From an uncultured Cytophagales bacterium (GTDB taxonomy: Bacteria; Bacteroidota; Bacteroidia; Cytophagales; 172606-1): a DNA stretch of 46,395 nt. The notes under the pieces are model-generated. The model was given only the letters and a program-made list of their open reading frames with translations, searched no databases and was not told where the DNA came from. Numbering within the stretch: position 1 is the first letter of the stretch; every line of letters begins with the position of its first letter. This document shows, one piece after another, positions 35,588-44,511 of the stretch. The position numbers were made by a program, and so were the translations under genes. The stretch spans positions 1 through 46,395 of the forward strand of contig CADCTQ010000090.1 of assembly GCA_902805615.1 (NCBI GenBank). The letters are read 5' to 3'.

Positions 35588-35801
35588 CGCGTTGCGGGAA
35601 AGCGTCTCGTCGCGGCTCCCCTCCCCGGAGGGGCTGGGGGTGGGTTTTTTCTCCCGTACCTCCATACAAAACTTTGTTACGCACACTCCTTTACGCTGAT
35701 TTATCATTGCGGTGATCCCAAGATAACACGTGGCATTCGGATGAACCCACCCCCAGCCCCTCCGGGGAGGGGAGCCGCGACGCGACGCTTTCCGCAACGC
35801 G
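35588..35801. mobile_element. MITE-like element with ~58-bp terminal inverted repeats
   Basis: 35588-35646 and the complement of 35744-35801 match over about 58 positions with two or three differences. The inner end of each arm is AACCCACCCCCAGCCCCTCC or its complement, and each arm itself contains the dyad CCCCTCC-GGAGGGG. The 97-bp centre is A+T-richer and has no gene. Similar C-rich repeats are, as far as I recall, widespread between genes of Bacteroidota. No target duplication is obvious. Confidence 0.6.
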
Positions 35802-35816
35802 GTCCCGTTCTGACAT

Positions 35817-37049
35817 TTATTTGAACAGGTAGGTGAGCGAGATGCCCGGGATGAGGGCTTTGGTCTGGTAGGTGCCCGACAGGCGGGTTTCCAGGTTGGT
35901 ATCCGTGCGCCGGGCCGTCTGGAGGTACAACAGCGAGGCGTCTACCGCGAAGCTCTCCCCGAACTGGTAGCCCAGGCCTACCGACAGCCCGATGCGGTCG
36001 GCATCCGGCGTTTCGGGCGTGAGGTGGCCTTCGGGGACGGGCGTGAGGGCGTAGTAGGCGCCGGCCCGCAGGGCCAGCCCTTCGGTGGCCTGCAACTGGC
36101 CGCCCAGGCGGAACGAAAAGGCGTTCTCGAACAGCCGCGCCGAACGGGTGTCGGCCAGGACGGGCGTGTTGCGGGCGTAGTCAAAGCTGAGCGAATCGTA
36201 GGCGTTCCAGCCCACGTAATCCACCTGCGCACTCAGGGTCACTTTTTCGCCCGGGTGGAGGCCCAGGCCCAGGCTCAGTACCTGCGGCAGGGGCAGTTCG
36301 GCGTCGAAGGCGCTGCCGGCCGGGAAGAACGACTCGCCTTGCAGCGACGCGGGGACCGTGAACGTAGCGTCGCCGCCCTCGATGCGCATGTTCACCCGCG
36401 AACGGTACGAAAGGCCGATCGAAAGGACGTCGGCGGGTTGGTAGTAGATGCCGGCGTTGAAGCCGATGCCCGAGGCGTTGCCGTCGAGTTCGCCCTTGCC
36501 CTGGTTGGTGGCGGGGCCGGCCAGCGGAATGGCCCGTTGCAGGTTGACCCCGCCGATGGCGTACACGAAGCCCGCGCCGATGCCCAGGTTGTCGCCCAGC
36601 CGGAAGCTGACCGTGGGCTGGATGAAGACCGAACGCAGGGTGATCTGCTGGAGGGCAAAGCGTCCTTCCCAGGTTTCACCCCAGTTCACGCCGCTGCCGA
36701 AGGGCGTGTAGATGCCCAGCCCGGCCTTGAACCGGCTTTCACCGGGGCCCCACACGCCGTACAGCGAAAAGGGCGTGCCCACCGGGTTGTCGGTGCGGTA
36801 CGTCTGTCCCGTGGTGGCCGACCGGAACGCACTGTTGGCGAAGATGGGGCTGATGCCCGCCGTCACCGAGTTGCGTTCGAGCAGGGAGACGGCGCCCGGG
36901 TTGAAAAATACGCTGGCGGCGTCCAGCTTCAGGGCCGTGCCGGCGTGGCCCATCGCAATTTGCTTCTGCCCTTGCAGGTTCACCTGGAAGCCTTGTCCCA
37001 GGGCCAGCAACGGCCAGAGCGCCGCAATGGTAAAAATGATTTTCTTCAT
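35817..37049 (-). CDS. FadL/OmpP1/TodX-family outer-membrane transporter
   Basis: The ATG at 37049 is preferred over the upstream in-frame start because it opens directly with a signal peptide (MKKIIFTIAALWPLLALGQG). The 410-aa protein begins GFQVNLQGQKQIAMGHAGTALKLDAASVFFNPGAVSLL, the conserved N-terminal hatch of the FadL family, and continues with amphipathic barrel strands such as LSIGLSYRSRVNMRIEGGDATFTVP and VTLSAQVDYVGWNAYDSLSFDY. It ends with a terminal YLFK strand. The family mediates diffusion of hydrophobic compounds, including long-chain fatty acids, across the outer membrane. It is divergent from the MarR/efflux operon, and a palindromic operator-like site lies upstream. Confidence 0.9.
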   Translation of the reverse strand: MKKIIFTIAALWPLLALGQGFQVNLQGQKQIAMGHAGTALKLDAASVFFNPGAVSLLERNSVTAGISPIFANSAFRSATTGQTYRTDNPVGTPFSLYGVWGPGESRFKAGLGIYTPFGSGVNWGETWEGRFALQQITLRSVFIQPTVSFRLGDNLGIGAGFVYAIGGVNLQRAIPLAGPATNQGKGELDGNASGIGFNAGIYYQPADVLSIGLSYRSRVNMRIEGGDATFTVPASLQGESFFPAGSAFDAELPLPQVLSLGLGLHPGEKVTLSAQVDYVGWNAYDSLSFDYARNTPVLADTRSARLFENAFSFRLGGQLQATEGLALRAGAYYALTPVPEGHLTPETPDADRIGLSVGLGYQFGESFAVDASLLYLQTARRTDTNLETRLSGTYQTKALIPGISLTYLFK

Positions 37050-37105
37050 AAGGTCAAAATGGATTAACGGGGCAAAATAGCGGATTTTTACCACACAAAA
37101 TCGGA

Positions 37106-37120
37106 ATTGGTAAAACCAAT
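37106..37120. promoter_or_regulatory. Operator-like dyad ATTGGT-AAA-ACCAAT
   Basis: A perfect 6-bp dyad with a 3-nt spacer lies 57 nt upstream of the fadL-like ATG. Its core GGTAAAAC-AAT recurs before the marR-like gene, making it a candidate binding site for that regulator. Binding is inferred. Confidence 0.45.
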
Positions 37121-37348
37121 ACTGGTAAAGTGCAATTGGTGGGCTTTTTGACCCGCCGTAAGTGGCTGAAAAGGAGCGAGTAAGATGTATGCACGCATAC
37201 TTTATTCAGGCGTAATTTTTTTGGCGCGCCCGGGTGGAAGGGCGCTTGCCTTGCCGTTCATCGCCCGTCCGGGCCGTTCGTCCGCACCGGTTTTCCCCTC
37301 GTGGAAAATGCGCGACGTATTGCCTATTCGTTTACAAAATCAACTGTT

Positions 37349-37363
37349 GTAGGTAAAACTAAT
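37349..37363 (+). promoter_or_regulatory. Operator-like motif GTAGGTAAAACTAAT
   Basis: This matches the dyad at 37106-37120 at 12 of 15 positions. It overlaps a TAATTTG sequence that could serve as the -7 element of the MarR/efflux operon, a position suited to autorepression. Confidence 0.4.
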
Positions 37364-37420
37364 TTGCCTTTTTCGGGTTTATAGGAGTAGGGGGGAGAAA
37401 GCGGCAAAGCCCGGCAAGCA

Positions 37421-37480
37421 GACTGCCGATTGCCTGCCGTCTCCTGCCGATTGTTTGCCGCCAACGGTCGGTTGCCGGCC
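37421..37480 (+). repeat. Degenerate heptanucleotide array A
   Basis: Seven-base units such as ACTGCCG, ATTGCCT, CCTGCCG, ATTGTTT and GTTGCCG follow one another in the leader of the marR-like gene. They fit the same RYTGCYN pattern as the array at 39201-39309. Confidence 0.55.
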
Positions 37481-37502
37481 TGCTCAAATCTCAAAAACGC
37501 TT

Positions 37503-38027
37503 ATGTTAGAAAAGCAGATTACGTACGACCGCGAAGTGCCGCTGACCTTGCCCCTGAGCCTGCTCACCAAGCAGTACGTGGGGGTGATGTTCAGGAAGCT
37601 GGCGCACATCGGCATTGAGAAGTACTATACGGCCATGATCATCATCGAAAAGGCGGGGGGCAAGCTCAACCAGCAGAACCTGGCCGACGAGATGCTCATT
37701 GACAAGGCTTCGGTGGTGCGCATGGTGGACTACCTGGTAGACAAGGGCTTCGTGGTGCGGCAGCAGAACCCGGGCGACCGGCGGGAGTATTTCCTGGTGC
37801 TCACCCCGGCGGCCGACCAGGCCATGACGGAAATCCGCCAGGCGATCAGCCAGTTGAACGAACTGGTGTTCGCCAGTTTTACCGAAGAGGAGAAAAAGCA
37901 GTTCTGGAAGGCCATCGGCCGGATCAACGATACGCTGTCGTCGCTGCCCGCTGAGGAAGTGCTATTCGAGTACGATCCCAAGACCAGCCCGGCCCGCAGG
38001 CCCAACGGCAAGAAGAAACCGATATAA
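37503..38027 (+). CDS. MarR-family transcriptional regulator of the efflux operon
   Basis: The ATG at 37503 is chosen over an in-frame start inside the upstream repeats and gives 174 aa. The winged helix-turn-helix is clear: LNQQNLADEMLIDKASVVRMVDYLVDKGFVVRQQNPGDRREYFLVLTPAADQAM, with recognition helix ASVVRMVDYL and wing DRREYFLV. Flanking helices would form the dimer interface. It is 20 nt upstream of the adaptor gene and so heads the RND operon. MarR proteins usually repress their own operon until a small aromatic or lipophilic ligand binds. Possible operators are the GGTAAAAC motifs upstream. Confidence 0.92.
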   Translation: MLEKQITYDREVPLTLPLSLLTKQYVGVMFRKLAHIGIEKYYTAMIIIEKAGGKLNQQNLADEMLIDKASVVRMVDYLVDKGFVVRQQNPGDRREYFLVLTPAADQAMTEIRQAISQLNELVFASFTEEEKKQFWKAIGRINDTLSSLPAEEVLFEYDPKTSPARRPNGKKKPI

Positions 38028-38047
38028 TACCAAGTAAGTATCAAACC

Positions 38048-39193
38048 ATGAGTAAGCCCGTAAAGCGAACGTTAATTATTGTGATCGTGCTGGTGATTGC
38101 CGCCGTGATCATCCTGCCCCGGCTGGGCGCCAGCAAAGCCGACAATCCGAAAGCCCCGGCGGCCGGCGGCGCCCCGGGCGGGAAAGGCGGTCCCGGCGGC
38201 GGCGGTGGTCCGGGCGGACCCGTTGCCGTGAACGTGGTGGTGGTGCAGCCCCAGGCGCTCAACAACGTGATCCAGTCCAACGGCACGGTGCTCGCCAACG
38301 AAGAAGTAGAGGTGCGGAGCGAAATTTCCGGCATCATCGAAAAGATCAACTTCAAGGAAGGCCAGCAGGTCAGGAAGGGCCAGTTGCTGGCCAGCCTCAA
38401 CGACGACGAACTCCAGGCGCAGGCCGAACGGCTCGCCTACACCGTGAAGCTCAACGAGCAGGTAGAGTCCCGCCAGAAGCAGCTCCTCGAACGCGAAGCC
38501 ATCAGCCGCCAGGAGTACGACATTGCCCTGGCCGACGTGAACACGATCAAGGCCGACCTCCAGCGGGTGCGGGCCCAGATTGCCCGGTACTACATCCGGG
38601 CGCCGTTCAGCGGGGAGATCGGCCTGCGCTACGTGAGCGAAGGCAGCTACGTGTCGCCCACCACGCAGATTGCGTCCATGCAGGACATTGACCAGGTGAA
38701 GATTGACTTTACCGTGCCCGAGAAGTACAGCGACCTCGTGCAGCGGGGCGACAGCGTTTCGTTCACGGTGGGCGGCGGCGACAAGAAGTACGGGGCGCTG
38801 GTGTACGCCGTGGAGTCGAAGATTGACCTCAACACCCGTTCGCTCCGCGTGCGGGCCCTGGCCAAAAACCCGAACCATACGCTCATTCCGGGGTCTTTCG
38901 CCAAGATCGAACTCACCCTCGAACGCATCCCCAACGCCATCATGATCCCGACCGAGGCGCTGATCCCCGAGTTGCAGGGCCAGAAAGTGTACCTGCTCAA
39001 GGGCGGCAAGGCCATTCCCTCGCCGGTGAAAACCGGCATCCGCATGGCCCGCCAGATCCAGGTGACCGAAGGCGTAAGCGACAAGGACAGCCTCATCGTG
39101 ACCGGCCTGCTGCAAGTCAAAGACAGCGCCGCCGTAAAAGTGCGCGAAGTCAAAACCACCCAAACCTATAAACCGTTGGCAACGGAGGAATAG
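38048..39193 (+). CDS. RND efflux periplasmic adaptor (HlyD/AcrA-type membrane fusion protein)
   Basis: The 381-aa protein has one N-terminal membrane segment (about 8-24) without a lipobox, then an unusual Gly/Pro-rich linker (about 39-58). After it come the barrel-sandwich/lipoyl domain (VEVRSEISGIIEKINFKEGQQVRKGQLLASLN), an alpha-hairpin with LLEREAISRQEYDIALADV, the returning lipoyl half YYIRAPFSGEIGLRYVSEGSYV, and beta-barrel and membrane-proximal domains. It would bridge the inner-membrane pump at 39336 and the outer-membrane channel at 42596. It follows the regulator by 20 nt. Confidence 0.94.
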   Translation: MSKPVKRTLIIVIVLVIAAVIILPRLGASKADNPKAPAAGGAPGGKGGPGGGGGPGGPVAVNVVVVQPQALNNVIQSNGTVLANEEVEVRSEISGIIEKINFKEGQQVRKGQLLASLNDDELQAQAERLAYTVKLNEQVESRQKQLLEREAISRQEYDIALADVNTIKADLQRVRAQIARYYIRAPFSGEIGLRYVSEGSYVSPTTQIASMQDIDQVKIDFTVPEKYSDLVQRGDSVSFTVGGGDKKYGALVYAVESKIDLNTRSLRVRALAKNPNHTLIPGSFAKIELTLERIPNAIMIPTEALIPELQGQKVYLLKGGKAIPSPVKTGIRMARQIQVTEGVSDKDSLIVTGLLQVKDSAAVKVREVKTTQTYKPLATEE

Positions 39194-39200
39194 AATGAAA

Positions 39201-39309
39201 AGTAAACAATCAGCAGTAAGCAGTAAGCAACGAGCAGTAAGCAATACGCTTACGTTGCCGGTTGCCAACTGCTTATTGCCGACTGCCGACTGCCTACTGC
39301 CTACTGTTC
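39201..39309. repeat. Heptanucleotide array B, two inverted arms
   Basis: Seven heptamers (39201-39249: for example AGTAAGC three times, AATCAGC, AACGAGC) face six heptamers of the complementary type (39268-39309: ACTGCTT, ATTGCCG, ACTGCCG, ACTGCCT twice, ACTGTTC) across an 18-nt centre. The arms can fold into a long imperfect hairpin in the adaptor-pump gap. Confidence 0.85.
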
Positions 39310-39335
39310 CCTGACCACAAGCCATTTACACTACT

Positions 39336-42300
39336 ATGAACATCTCTTCTTTAAGCATTAATCGGCCGGTGATGGCCACGGTGTTTTCCATCGTGATCGT
39401 GCTGTTCGGGGTGATCGGGTTCCGGTCGCTGGGCGTGCGGGAGTACCCCAGCGTGGACCCGCCGGTGATCACGGTCGGCACCAACTACACGGGGGCCAAC
39501 GCCGACGTGATGGAGTCGCAGATCACCGAGCCGCTCGAAGAATCCATCAACGGGATTGCCGGCATCCGGTCCATCTCGTCGGTGAGTTCCGACGGCCGGA
39601 GCAACATCACGGTAGAGTTCAACCTGGGCACCGACCTGGAAGACGCCGCCAACGACGTGCGGGACCGCGTGTCGCGGGCCATCCGCAACCTGCCGCCCGA
39701 CGCCGACCCGCCCGTGGTCACCAAGTCGGACGCCGACGCCAACCCCATCCTCTCACTTACCGTGCAGAGCGACAGCCGCAACCTGCTCGAACTGACCGAC
39801 GTGGCCAACAACATTTTCAAGGAACGCCTCCAGACCATCCCGGGCGTGAGTGAAATCCGCATCTGGGGCGAAAAGCGGTACGCCATGCGCCTGCTGCTCG
39901 ACCCCGACCGGCTGGCCGCCTACCAGCTCACGCCCCTCGACGTGCGCGACGCCCTCAACCGCCAGAACGTGGAACTGCCCTCCGGCCGCATTGAAGGCTA
40001 CGGCACCGAACTCACCGTGCGGACGCTGGGCCGCCTGCGCACCGAATCCGACTTCAACGACATGATCATCAAGGAGACCGAGGGCTCCATCGTGCGCTTC
40101 AAGGACATCGGCGAGGCCGTGCTGGCGCCCGAAAACGAACGCACGATCCTGCGCGGCAACGGCCTGGTGCCAATGGTGGGCGTGGCCATTACGCCGCAGC
40201 CGGGCTCCAACTACGTCGCCATTGCCGACGAATTCTACAAACGTGTCGAAAAGATCAAGGCCGAACTGCCCAAGGACCTCAAGCTGGGCATGGCCCTCGA
40301 TACGACGGTGAACATCCGCAAGGCCATCACTGAGGTGGAAGAGACCATCTTCATCGCCTTTGCGCTGGTAGTGCTGGTGATCTTCGTGTTCCTGCGCGAC
40401 TGGCGCACCACGCTCATCCCGGTACTGGCCATCCCGATCTCGCTGGTGGGCACGTTCTTCATCATGTACCTGTTCGGCTTCTCCATCAACATCCTCACCC
40501 TGCTGGGCATCGTGCTGGCGACCGGGCTGGTGGTGGACGACGCCATCGTGGTGCTCGAAAACATCTACGTAAAGATCGAAGAAGGAAAAGACCCCATCGA
40601 GGCGGGCCACGAAGGCGCCAACGAAATCTACTTCGCCATCATCTCCACCACCATTACCCTGGCGGCCGTGTTCCTGCCGATCATCTTCCTGTCGGGGCTC
40701 ACGGGCCGCCTGTTCCGCGAGTTCGGCGTGGTGGTGGCCGGCTCGGTGCTCATTTCGGCCTTCGTGTCGCTCACGCTCACGCCGATGATGAGTGCCCGCT
40801 TCCTGAAGAAGAAAAAGAAGCAGAGCAGGTTTTTCGCCGCTACCGAGCGGCTGTTCGAACGCATGACCAATGGCTACAACCGGGGCCTGACCTGGTTCGT
40901 GCGCCACCGCGGCATTGCCGTGGCCGTGATGGTGGTTTCGATGGGCCTGATCTTCCTGGTGGGTTCGCAGCTCAAGTCGGAGCTGGCCCCGCTCGAAGAC
41001 AAGGGCCGCCTCCAGATCGCCGCCACGGCGCCGGAGGGCACTTCGTACGAAATGATGGACGCCTACATCAAGCAGGTGGGGACGATGGTGGATTCGCTCC
41101 AGGGCAAAGAATCCATGATGGCCATTACGGCGCCCTCCTTCGGGGCTTCGGCTTCGGCCAACAGCGGTTTCGTGCGCATCACGCTGGTGGACCCCACCGA
41201 ACGCGACTTCACGCAGCAGGAACTGGCCGACAAAATGTCGGGCGTGCTCAAGAACTACAGCTTCGCCCGGTCGTTCGTGATCCAGGAGCAGACCATCGGC
41301 GGGAGCCGCGGGGGCGGCCTGCCGGTGCAGTACGTGATCCAGGCGCCGACCTTCGAAAAGCTCAAAGAGGTGATTCCCAAGTTCATGGACAAGGCCCAGG
41401 CCAACCCCGCCTTCCAGGTGGTGGATTTGAACCTGAAGTTCAACAAGCCCGAACTGCAAATCAACATTGACCGCGAACGGGCCCGCGTGCTCGGCGTATC
41501 GGTGATTGACATTGCCCAGACGCTGCAACTCTACTTCAGCGGGCAGCGCTTCGGCTACTTCATTCTCGAAGGCAAGCAGTACCAGGTGATCGGGCAGGCC
41601 AGCCGCACCAACCGCGACGAGCCGCTCGACCTGAGTTCGGTGAACGTGAAAAACGACCGCGGCGAACTCATTTCCCTCGACAACGTGGTGCGCCTGAGCG
41701 GCGAGGCCAGCCCGCCCCAGTTGTACCGCTACAACCGGTACGTCGCCGCCACCGTGTCGGCTTCCCCGGCGCCGGGCGTGACCCTGGGCCAGGGCATCGA
41801 GGCGATGGACGCCGTGGCCCGCGAGACGCTGGACGACAGCTTTTCGACGGACCTGGCCGGCACGTCCAAGGAGTTCAAGGAGAGTTCGGGCAGCCTGCTG
41901 TTCGCGTTCGTGTTTGCCCTGGTGCTCATCTACCTGATCCTGTCGGCGCAGTTCGAGAGCTTCACCGACCCGCTGATCATCATGTTTACGGTGCCCCTGG
42001 CCCTGGCCGGCGCGGTGCTGTCGCTGTGGCTCACCGGGCAGACGCTCAACATCTTCAGCCAGATCGGCATCATCGTGCTCATCGGGATCGTGACCAAGAA
42101 CGGGATTCTGATCGTGGAATTTGCCAACCAGCGCAAGGAAGAAGGCTTGTCGAAGGTGGAGGCCGTGATTGACGCGGCCACCCAGCGCCTGCGGCCGATC
42201 CTGATGACGAGCCTGGCGTCGGGCCTGGGGGCGTTGCCCATTGCCCTGGCCCTGGGCGCCGCCGCCAAGAGCCGTTCGCCCATCGGCATCGTGATCATCG

Positions 42301-42431
42301 GCGGGCTGCTCTTCTCGCTGGTGCTCACACTGTTCGTGATCCCGGCCCTGTACACGTACCTCTCCAGGGAACGCAAGGCCGGGGAACACAAGGCCCCGGC
42401 CCCGCAGGCCCCGCAACTGGCTAGTGCGTAA
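39336..42431 (+). CDS. RND-family (HAE1/AcrB-type) multidrug efflux pump
   Basis: At 1031 aa the length fits the family exactly. The N-terminus ([32 protein letters not shown]) is TM1, followed by two large periplasmic domains and two groups of transmembrane helices. The proton-relay residues are present: D401-D402 in [13 protein letters not shown] and K921 in [15 protein letters not shown]. With the adaptor and TolC-like channel it forms a tripartite, proton-driven exporter of hydrophobic or cationic drugs. A heptamer-repeat gap of 142 nt precedes it and one of 164 nt follows, but the shared orientation and function suggest one operon. Confidence 0.96.
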   Translation: MNISSLSINRPVMATVFSIVIVLFGVIGFRSLGVREYPSVDPPVITVGTNYTGANADVMESQITEPLEESINGIAGIRSISSVSSDGRSNITVEFNLGTDLEDAANDVRDRVSRAIRNLPPDADPPVVTKSDADANPILSLTVQSDSRNLLELTDVANNIFKERLQTIPGVSEIRIWGEKRYAMRLLLDPDRLAAYQLTPLDVRDALNRQNVELPSGRIEGYGTELTVRTLGRLRTESDFNDMIIKETEGSIVRFKDIGEAVLAPENERTILRGNGLVPMVGVAITPQPGSNYVAIADEFYKRVEKIKAELPKDLKLGMALDTTVNIRKAITEVEETIFIAFALVVLVIFVFLRDWRTTLIPVLAIPISLVGTFFIMYLFGFSINILTLLGIVLATGLVVDDAIVVLENIYVKIEEGKDPIEAGHEGANEIYFAIISTTITLAAVFLPIIFLSGLTGRLFREFGVVVAGSVLISAFVSLTLTPMMSARFLKKKKKQSRFFAATERLFERMTNGYNRGLTWFVRHRGIAVAVMVVSMGLIFLVGSQLKSELAPLEDKGRLQIAATAPEGTSYEMMDAYIKQVGTMVDSLQGKESMMAITAPSFGASASANSGFVRITLVDPTERDFTQQELADKMSGVLKNYSFARSFVIQEQTIGGSRGGGLPVQYVIQAPTFEKLKEVIPKFMDKAQANPAFQVVDLNLKFNKPELQINIDRERARVLGVSVIDIAQTLQLYFSGQRFGYFILEGKQYQVIGQASRTNRDEPLDLSSVNVKNDRGELISLDNVVRLSGEASPPQLYRYNRYVAATVSASPAPGVTLGQGIEAMDAVARETLDDSFSTDLAGTSKEFKESSGSLLFAFVFALVLIYLILSAQFESFTDPLIIMFTVPLALAGAVLSLWLTGQTLNIFSQIGIIVLIGIVTKNGILIVEFANQRKEEGLSKVEAVIDAATQRLRPILMTSLASGLGALPIALALGAAAKSRSPIGIVIIGGLLFSLVLTLFVIPALYTYLSRERKAGEHKAPAPQAPQLASA

Positions 42432-42435
42432 GGAA

Positions 42436-42561
42436 GTATTGAGAATTGAGAATTGAGAATTGAGTAGTGAGAATTGAGTAGTGAGTACTGCGCTGCCCGT
42501 GCATTCTGGTAAAGTTCAGATGCGCGGTACTCAATACTCACTACTCAATACTCACTACTAA
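42436..42561. repeat. Heptanucleotide array C, two inverted arms
   Basis: The left arm (42436-42491) consists of heptamers of the type GTATTGA, GAATTGA and GTAGTGA. The right arm (42527-42561) consists of their complements (GTACTCA, ATACTCA, CTACTCA and so on). They enclose a ~35-nt unique centre and can form a long hairpin in the pump-channel gap. Confidence 0.88.
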
Positions 42562-42595
42562 ATTTAAATTTACATTAACCGTACACAAGACGATA

Positions 42596-43945
42596 ATGCG
42601 CAAAAAGCTTTTTCTGGTATTCGTCCTGCTTCCCGTGTGGGCATCGGCCCAGGATACCTTGAACCTGGAGTCGGTCATCCGGATTGCCCTCGAAAAAAAT
42701 TACGCCATCAAGATTGCCCGGCGCAACCAGCAGATCACGGCCAACGAAGTCACGCTGGGCAACGCCGGCTTCCTGCCCCTGGTCACGGCGCAGCTCAACC
42801 GGCAGAACAGCTACTTTCCCCGCTTCCTCCAAACCCGCCAGACCATCATTCCCGGGGATACCGCTGCCGGAGTACCTGCGCGGACGGAGGACGTGACGCA
42901 GGACTTCAGCAACCGCACCAACAAGACATTCAACTACGGGGCCACGGTCAACTGGACGATCTTCGACGGCATGGGGATGTTCATCGCCATGGACCGCCTC
43001 GAAGAATTGCAGGCGGCGGGCAACGACCAGGCGCAGGCGACCATCGAAATCACGGTGGCCGACGTGAGCAACGCCTACTACAACGTCATCCAGTTGCAGC
43101 AGCGGGTGGTGGCTTTCCAGAACGCCCTCGACATTTCGGCGCAGCGGCTCGAACTGGCAAAGGCCCAGTACGAGGTGGGCAGCGGTTCCAAGCTCAACTT
43201 CCTGGCCGCGCAGGTGGATTTCAACACCGACAAGTCGGCGCTGATCGGGCAGGAGCAACTGCTGAGCAACGCCAAGACGACCCTGAACCAACTGCTCGGC
43301 CGCACGCCGTCGGCAAACTTTACGGTCAACGACTCCATCATCGTCAACGACCGGCTGGACCTGGAAACCCTGCGGGCCGAGGCCCTGAGGCAGAACCCCG
43401 ACATCCTGGTGGCCCAGCGCAACCGGAGCGTTTCGGCGCTCGACCGCCGGCTGGTCCAGTCGCAGCGGTGGCCGCAGGTGAACCTGTTTACGGGCTACAC
43501 CCACAACAACCAGCAGAACCGGGCCGGGCTTTTTCCCAACACCAACCTTTCCGACGTGGTCAACTACGGCGTGTCGGCCACGCTCACCATCTTCGACGGC
43601 AACAACCTGAACCGGCGCATCCAGAACCAGCGGATCGTGGAAGACATCCGAAATCTACAACTGGAAGACCTCAAGATCCGGGTGGAAACGGACTTGCAGC
43701 GGACCTTCACCAACTACCAGAACGCCCTCAACCTGCTCCAACTCGAACAGGAGAACCTCAGGATCGCCACCCAGAACGTGGAGATTGCCCTGGAACGCTA
43801 CCGGATCGGCGTGGCGACGGCCCTGGAACTGCGGGAAGTGCAGCGCAACTCGGTTGCCACGGCCAGCCGCCTCATTGACGCGGCCTACAACGCCAAACTC
43901 GCCGAAATCGAACTCCAACGCCTCAGCAGCAGCATCATCCAATAA
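42596..43945 (+). CDS. TolC-family outer-membrane efflux channel
   Basis: The 449-aa product has a signal peptide ending ASAQ (about 19) and the duplicated helical-barrel architecture of outer-membrane efflux proteins. The family hallmarks are LNLESVIRIALEKNYAIKIARRNQ at the start, long coiled-coil helices (VVAFQNALDISAQRLELAKAQYEVGSGSKLNFLAAQVDFN), and the repeat YRIGVATALELREVQRNSVATASRLIDAAYNAKLAEIELQRL near the C-terminus. It supplies the outer-membrane exit of the tripartite pump. The next gene follows after only 8 nt. Confidence 0.94.
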   Translation: MRKKLFLVFVLLPVWASAQDTLNLESVIRIALEKNYAIKIARRNQQITANEVTLGNAGFLPLVTAQLNRQNSYFPRFLQTRQTIIPGDTAAGVPARTEDVTQDFSNRTNKTFNYGATVNWTIFDGMGMFIAMDRLEELQAAGNDQAQATIEITVADVSNAYYNVIQLQQRVVAFQNALDISAQRLELAKAQYEVGSGSKLNFLAAQVDFNTDKSALIGQEQLLSNAKTTLNQLLGRTPSANFTVNDSIIVNDRLDLETLRAEALRQNPDILVAQRNRSVSALDRRLVQSQRWPQVNLFTGYTHNNQQNRAGLFPNTNLSDVVNYGVSATLTIFDGNNLNRRIQNQRIVEDIRNLQLEDLKIRVETDLQRTFTNYQNALNLLQLEQENLRIATQNVEIALERYRIGVATALELREVQRNSVATASRLIDAAYNAKLAEIELQRLSSSIIQ

Positions 43946-43953
43946 CTCCCCCT

Positions 43954-44511
43954 ATGACTACCAGTGAAGACCGGGTCCGGCAGGAACGGCGGCGGCGGAA
44001 CACGCTGCTCTTCCTGCTTTTGCTGTGCGCGGTTTCGTTCGGCACCTACGTGCTGCTGGGCGGGCTCAAAGAGCCGGTCCTGTCGGAGGCGCGCATTCCG
44101 GGGTACGTGCTGGCCGGCAAGGAGTTCCGGGGGCAATCGAACGACCGGGAACTGGGTATCCTCTTCGAGCAGGCCAGGGACCTCAACGCCAGGGGCCAGC
44201 TGCCGGGCACGCTGGCGGCCCTCTATTACCAGACCAAAGACGCCAACAAGGGCAACGTGCACACGTTTGCCGGCGTGATCGTGAAAGATTCGACGGCCCG
44301 GCTGCCGGCCGGGTTCGTGTACCGGGCGGTGCCGGCCGGCCGGGCCGTGCGGGCCGAAATCCTGGCCCACTTCCTGGTGGCGCCGGCTCCCGGCAAAGTA
44401 CAGGAAGACCTGGCCGCCTACGCCCGGCAGGGCGGATTCAAACCGGCCAACTACGTGGTGGAGAAGTATTACGGTTCGCGCAACATCGTGCTGGAGATGC
44501 CGGTGAAATAG
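43954..44511 (+). CDS. Membrane-anchored GyrI-like (effector-binding) protein
   Basis: The 185-aa protein has an Arg-rich N-terminus, a single transmembrane segment (about 16-37, NTLLFLLLLCAVSFGTYVLLGG) and a soluble domain. The latter resembles the GyrI-like/AraC effector-binding fold: two repeats of a strand-helix-strand unit, with LGILFEQARDLNARGQL, AGVIVKDSTARLPAGFVYRAVPAGRAVRAEI, and a C-terminal VVEKYYGSRNIVLEMPVK strand. Such domains bind hydrophobic small molecules. It has no DNA-binding part. Its place 8 nt after the TolC-type gene suggests a ligand-binding accessory of the pump (inference). The family assignment is by pattern and moderate. Confidence 0.65.
   Translation: MTTSEDRVRQERRRRNTLLFLLLLCAVSFGTYVLLGGLKEPVLSEARIPGYVLAGKEFRGQSNDRELGILFEQARDLNARGQLPGTLAALYYQTKDANKGNVHTFAGVIVKDSTARLPAGFVYRAVPAGRAVRAEILAHFLVAPAPGKVQEDLAAYARQGGFKPANYVVEKYYGSRNIVLEMPVK

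Larger units (their letters stand above)
37050..37502. other. Divergent regulatory region between fadL-like and marR-like genes
   Basis: This 453-bp spacer contains a TATTTTG-like -7 sequence for the minus strand (complement of 37073-37079), the dyad at 37106-37120, a related motif at 37349-37363 overlapping a TAATTTG sequence (37360-37366), and a heptamer-repeat array (about 37421-37480). No gene is supported. Confidence 0.55.

Noticed and set aside
39201-42561. Heptamer arrays as CRISPR
   Set aside because: The period is 7 bases, with no unique spacers and no cas genes.
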